From contig NZ_JACOOJ010000025.1 in NCBI RefSeq assembly GCF_014287585.1, forward strand, positions 10,815 through 74,814: a stretch of DNA of 64,000 bases, given 5' to 3'. Source of the stretch: Parabacteroides hominis. Lineage in GTDB: Bacteria; Bacteroidota; Bacteroidia; Bacteroidales; Tannerellaceae. Under the pieces are notes generated by a model, which saw nothing but the letters and a program-made list of their open reading frames with translations, was not told the DNA's origin and did no database searches. Of the stretch, positions 62,501-64,000 are shown piece by piece (position 1 is the stretch's first letter; every line of letters starts with the position of its first letter). A program made the translations under genes and the position numbers.

Positions 62501-62670
62501 AGTTCGCGTGCCGAAGTATTCTGGCCGGACACCTGTATAGTGATCTCCGGGATTGCAATATCAGGCAGCAACGACACCGGAATAGTGAAGTAGGTAACCA
62601 ATCCCACGATAAAGCAAGCCGTAAAAGCCATCAATACCGCGATAGGGCGTTGTAGTAGAAACTTAATCAT
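59539..62670 (-). CDS. RND-family efflux transporter, inner-membrane pump A
   Basis: 1043 residues. N-terminus MIKFLLQRPIAVLMAFTACF, paired porter loops, and TM4 ILALGMMIDSSIIVTENITQ with the proton-relay Asp; the second half has SAIGIVVTCGIIINDSILKLDAINELRKEG and RLRPIIMTSLTTIFGMVPLLF, classic HAE1-type signatures. An insertion at about residues 143-170 (low-complexity GEGGKGKGESKE, then NFQLSTFNSQL) is encoded by the 7-bp repeat family and looks foreign to the family. It follows the adaptor gene and precedes the RAYT unit. Substrate unknown. Confidence 0.9.
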   Translation of the reverse strand: MIKFLLQRPIAVLMAFTACFIVGLVTYFTIPVSLLPDIAIPEITIQVSGQNTSARELENTVVKTIRQQLMQVASLRDIHSETRDGAAIIRLNFDFGTNTDLAFIEVNEKIDAAMNYLPREVERPRVIKASATDIPVFCLNLTLKGEGGKGKGESKEPDNFQLSTFNSQLESESAFLDLCQFAETVIKRRIEQLPEVAMVDVTGVLKRQLQIVPDMKLLKMSEITLDDLEAALTSNNIEPGSMTVRDGYYEYNIKFSTLLRTPEDVENIYIRKNNHIFQLKDLARISVVPEKETGASLSNGKRAVTLAVIKQADENMDNMKEALAEVTDYFASVYPDIDFSISRNQTELLDYTISNLKQNLSLGFLFICIVAILFLGDIKSPAVIGLSMVVSLIISFLFFYLCKMSLNIISISGLILALGMMIDSSIIVTENITQYRARGDSLEEACNKGTTEVITPMLSSTFTTIAVFVPLVFMSGIAGAIFFDQAFAVTVGLMVSYFTGIMLLPVLYKLVYSIPDIKHKGFNMRINNLVKEHTLDRFYDAGVDFVFRHKTANLIFIAVTLPLCAFLFYEIPKSRMPEIDQNELIAHVEWNENIHIDENQTRINRLFSSVDDQTKEHTAYVGQQQFLLNRDREMSVSESELYFKTEKPDGIAPLQKSVEKWIRTHYPMAVISFSPPETVFEKLFVTGEADIVAELYARNKTEAPEASVLHKIEQQIEAKTGLTPVGVTFDNQLNITIDRQKLLLYNVDYSEVYRLLKTAFKENEVATLRSYQQYLPIALAGEEQTVNEVLQKTLVNTVPDTEGNVRYIPLQSLVRVTPGEDLKTITAGKNGEYIPFSFYDVNNPEQLMEDVKKEVDTAWDIDFSGSFFSNRQMLNELVVILFISILLMYFILAAQFESFLQPLIVLLEIPIDVAASLLVLWICGHTMNLMSAIGIVVTCGIIINDSILKLDAINELRKEGAPLMEAIHEAGRRRLRPIIMTSLTTIFGMVPLLFTFDMGSELQKPLSIAMISAMLIGTAVSLFVIPLVYWFIYRKHDVKTIEN
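62167..62194. repeat. 7-bp tandem repeat inside the pump A gene
   Basis: TTGAGAG followed by three TTGAAAG copies. The unit is not a multiple of three, so gain or loss of one unit would shift the reading frame near residue 160. Confidence 0.9.
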
Positions 62671-62696
62671 GAATTAGAATTATGATTTTTCAATTT

Positions 62697-63761
62697 TCAA
62701 TTATTAATTACCTTGACCGGTGCTTCGTGAGCCAGGTTGATGTTACCGCTCGTGATCACGATATCCCCTTCTTTCAATCCGTCGACGATCGTGTAGCTGT
62801 CAGCATTTTCCAAACCAGTATGTACATAGTTCCAGTATGCTTTATCTTCCGTTAATGTGAATACGACCTGTTTGCCGGAACGGAGTACGACGGCACTCTT
62901 GGGAACGACCAACTGCTTACCCAGCGAACGGTGGATGCTCACGCGTACATTCATACCTTCGAACAACTTGCCTTTATCGTTTACGGCAGCTTTCACCTGT
63001 ACCATCCCGTCTTTGTCTACCAACGGGTTTATTTCGGATATACGGCCGTCAGCCATGACGTCGGACAAGGCAAAGGGGGCTACCTCTACACGGTCGCCCG
63101 TTTTGATAAGCGGCAATTCGCTTTCCAAAACCGTGAAAGCGGCTTCCAATGTACGGGTATCGATAATGGAGCAGAAAACATCCGAGGTCGAAGCCGTGTT
63201 GAATTGTTTGGCGAACAGGTTTGCGACGATACCGTCGAAAGGAGCGGTCAGGACAGCGTTGCGTTGCTCGTAATCGGCAAGCTGCCATGAGATCAACGCC
63301 TGGTCATATCCGCTTTTCACCTTGACCAACTGCATGGTTGCGGGCGGTACTTTCGTTGAGTCTTCCAGTTTGTAACCCTGTCCGATCAGTACGTCCTGCA
63401 ATTCCAGCTTGGCGCGTTCGAGTGCATCTTTAGCTTGCGCCGTCTTGTTGGCAAGGCGGAAGGTGGAGAGTTCCGCGAGTTTTTGCCCTTTTGTCACGCG
63501 GTCGCCGTTCTTCACATAGATTTTGGCGATCGGTTCTGCCGATTCGAATTTCAGGTCGACAAAGTTCCGGGCAGACAGTTTGCCGTTACTGATCAGTTCG
63601 TGGTTGAAATCAGTAGTATTCAGCTTCATCACCGTCACCTCGTTTGTCTCATCCGGCAGAACGGTTTCTACGCTTTCTTCGGAACCATTCTCTTTCTTTT
63701 CACCGGAGCAAGCCATCATCCCGGCCAGAATCAGTATAGCAAACAATTTGTAGTATTTCAT
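62697..63761 (-). CDS. RND periplasmic adaptor (membrane fusion) lipoprotein
   Basis: 354 residues. Lipobox MMAC with Cys18, then a barrel-sandwich/lipoyl half-motif (EPIAKIYVKNGDRVTKGQKLAEL), a short coiled-coil hairpin (TAQAKDALERAKLELQDVL), the second lipoyl half (VLTAPFDGIVANLFAKQFNTAS), a beta-barrel and a membrane-proximal domain (KSAVVLRSGKQVVFTL). It links the RND pump to the outer-membrane factor. First gene of the efflux operon; the 7-bp repeat family (62689-62709) covers its stop codon. Confidence 0.92.
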   Translation of the reverse strand: MKYYKLFAILILAGMMACSGEKKENGSEESVETVLPDETNEVTVMKLNTTDFNHELISNGKLSARNFVDLKFESAEPIAKIYVKNGDRVTKGQKLAELSTFRLANKTAQAKDALERAKLELQDVLIGQGYKLEDSTKVPPATMQLVKVKSGYDQALISWQLADYEQRNAVLTAPFDGIVANLFAKQFNTASTSDVFCSIIDTRTLEAAFTVLESELPLIKTGDRVEVAPFALSDVMADGRISEINPLVDKDGMVQVKAAVNDKGKLFEGMNVRVSIHRSLGKQLVVPKSAVVLRSGKQVVFTLTEDKAYWNYVHTGLENADSYTIVDGLKEGDIVITSGNINLAHEAPVKVINN

Positions 63762-63790
63762 ATTTTATTGTTTTTATCAAAGTCGTTTCG

Positions 63791-63829
63791 CAAATATACA
63801 AACATATTTTAGTTACGAGCCTTTCGTAA
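63791..63829 (-). promoter_or_regulatory. Promoter and candidate operator of the efflux operon
   Basis: Minus strand -7 TATATTTG at 63791-63798, about 30 bp before the adaptor ATG. The inverted repeat TTACGA-5-TCGTAA (63813-63829) lies over the -33 position, where a TetR- or MarR-type repressor could block the polymerase (inference). No regulator gene is in view. Confidence 0.5.
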
Positions 63830-64000
63830 TTATTTTTTTTCTAATATCTTTTTTATTTCTGTTCTCATTTCCCGGATAGCGGAGCTTTCGACCTTCGGTT
63901 CTTTGGTCAGCACAGCTCCGGCGGCAGCCCGGAATTTATCCGCCTGATAGAATGCCGGCTCTGCGTATAGCTTGGCTAACAGATAGTAAGGATACAGCCT
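63830..64000 (-). CDS. C-terminal end of a second ligase/TPR protein (5' part outside window)
   Basis: The minus strand is open from the window edge to a TAA at 63830-63832, giving 56 residues: YYLLAKLYAEPAFYQADKFR...EMRTEIKKILEKK. They align with the tail of the ligase at 51774 (YFLLAKLYADPSFSHPDKFH...EMKEEILQII), with shared LLAKLYA, DKF and EM-E-I positions. The two paralogues thus flank the efflux operon. Everything upstream, including any membrane part, is beyond the window. Confidence 0.75.
   Translation of the reverse strand, partial: RLYPYYLLAKLYAEPAFYQADKFRAAAGAVLTKEPKVESSAIREMRTEIKKILEKK

Overview
The window looks like chromosome of a gut Bacteroidales, most probably Parabacteroides. 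The reasons are Bacteroidetes-type promoters (TTTG or TTG, about 19-20 bp, then TAnnTTTG) at many gene starts, no Shine-Dalgarno signals, TonB receptors with carboxypeptidase-like N-terminal domains, a TamL lipoprotein beside TamB, and a large secreted protein of the Parabacteroides S-layer type whose sequence is rich in D-S/T-x O-glycosylation motifs. The genus is an inference; no rRNA is present.

Layout. 1-2945: end of the F1Fo ATP synthase operon (atpH truncated by the window edge, atpA, atpG). 3003-3102: palindromic tandem array. 3380-6190: anaerobic ribonucleotide reductase nrdD and its activase nrdG. 6202-10003: ThrE-type exporter, membrane acyltransferase, AraC regulator. 10000-10567: remnant of an EamA transporter cut off by a 368-bp repeat that recurs at 37951. 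10603-17945: two TonB-dependent uptake loci; the second lies under a cobalamin riboswitch and includes a surface lipoprotein. 18066-22019: an 11-heme membrane cytochrome c divergent from a porin. 22026-29992: inositol-phosphatase family enzyme, then tamB-tamL for outer-membrane assembly. 30055-32172: arginase and ornithine aminotransferase, an arginine to glutamate-semialdehyde route.

32173-38497 is the most unusual part. A 1.6-kb non-coding stretch holds a long inverted-repeat pair around a promoter with a small terminated RNA, a 22-bp tandem palindromic array, and a second, interrupted copy of the promoter/leader/terminator unit. It leads into a 1113-residue S-layer-like protein. After that gene come a strong terminator, an unassigned structured RNA candidate, a MITE-like element and the second 368-bp repeat.

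38498-45077: a D-lactate dehydrogenase-like FAD/Fe-S fusion, a Tat-exported sulfide:quinone oxidoreductase-like enzyme and a membrane-anchored LuxR-type regulator with a Y_Y_Y domain. 45111-48593: carB behind a structured leader with an intrinsic terminator. 48602-51687: a beta-barrel protein, a small lipoprotein, another MITE-like copy and a heparinase-like enzyme. 51774-64000: a Wzy_C ligase with TPRs, an efflux operon (adaptor, RND, outer-membrane factor, second RND), and the end of a second ligase paralogue. A REP-associated transposase unit has landed inside the efflux operon and now supplies the apparent start of the outer-membrane factor gene.

The most promising observations are the control region of the S-layer-like gene, the RNA candidate at 37207, three sequence-unrelated arrays with the same 21-23 bp palindromic architecture, a 7-bp tandem repeat inside an RND gene, and the carB attenuator-like leader.
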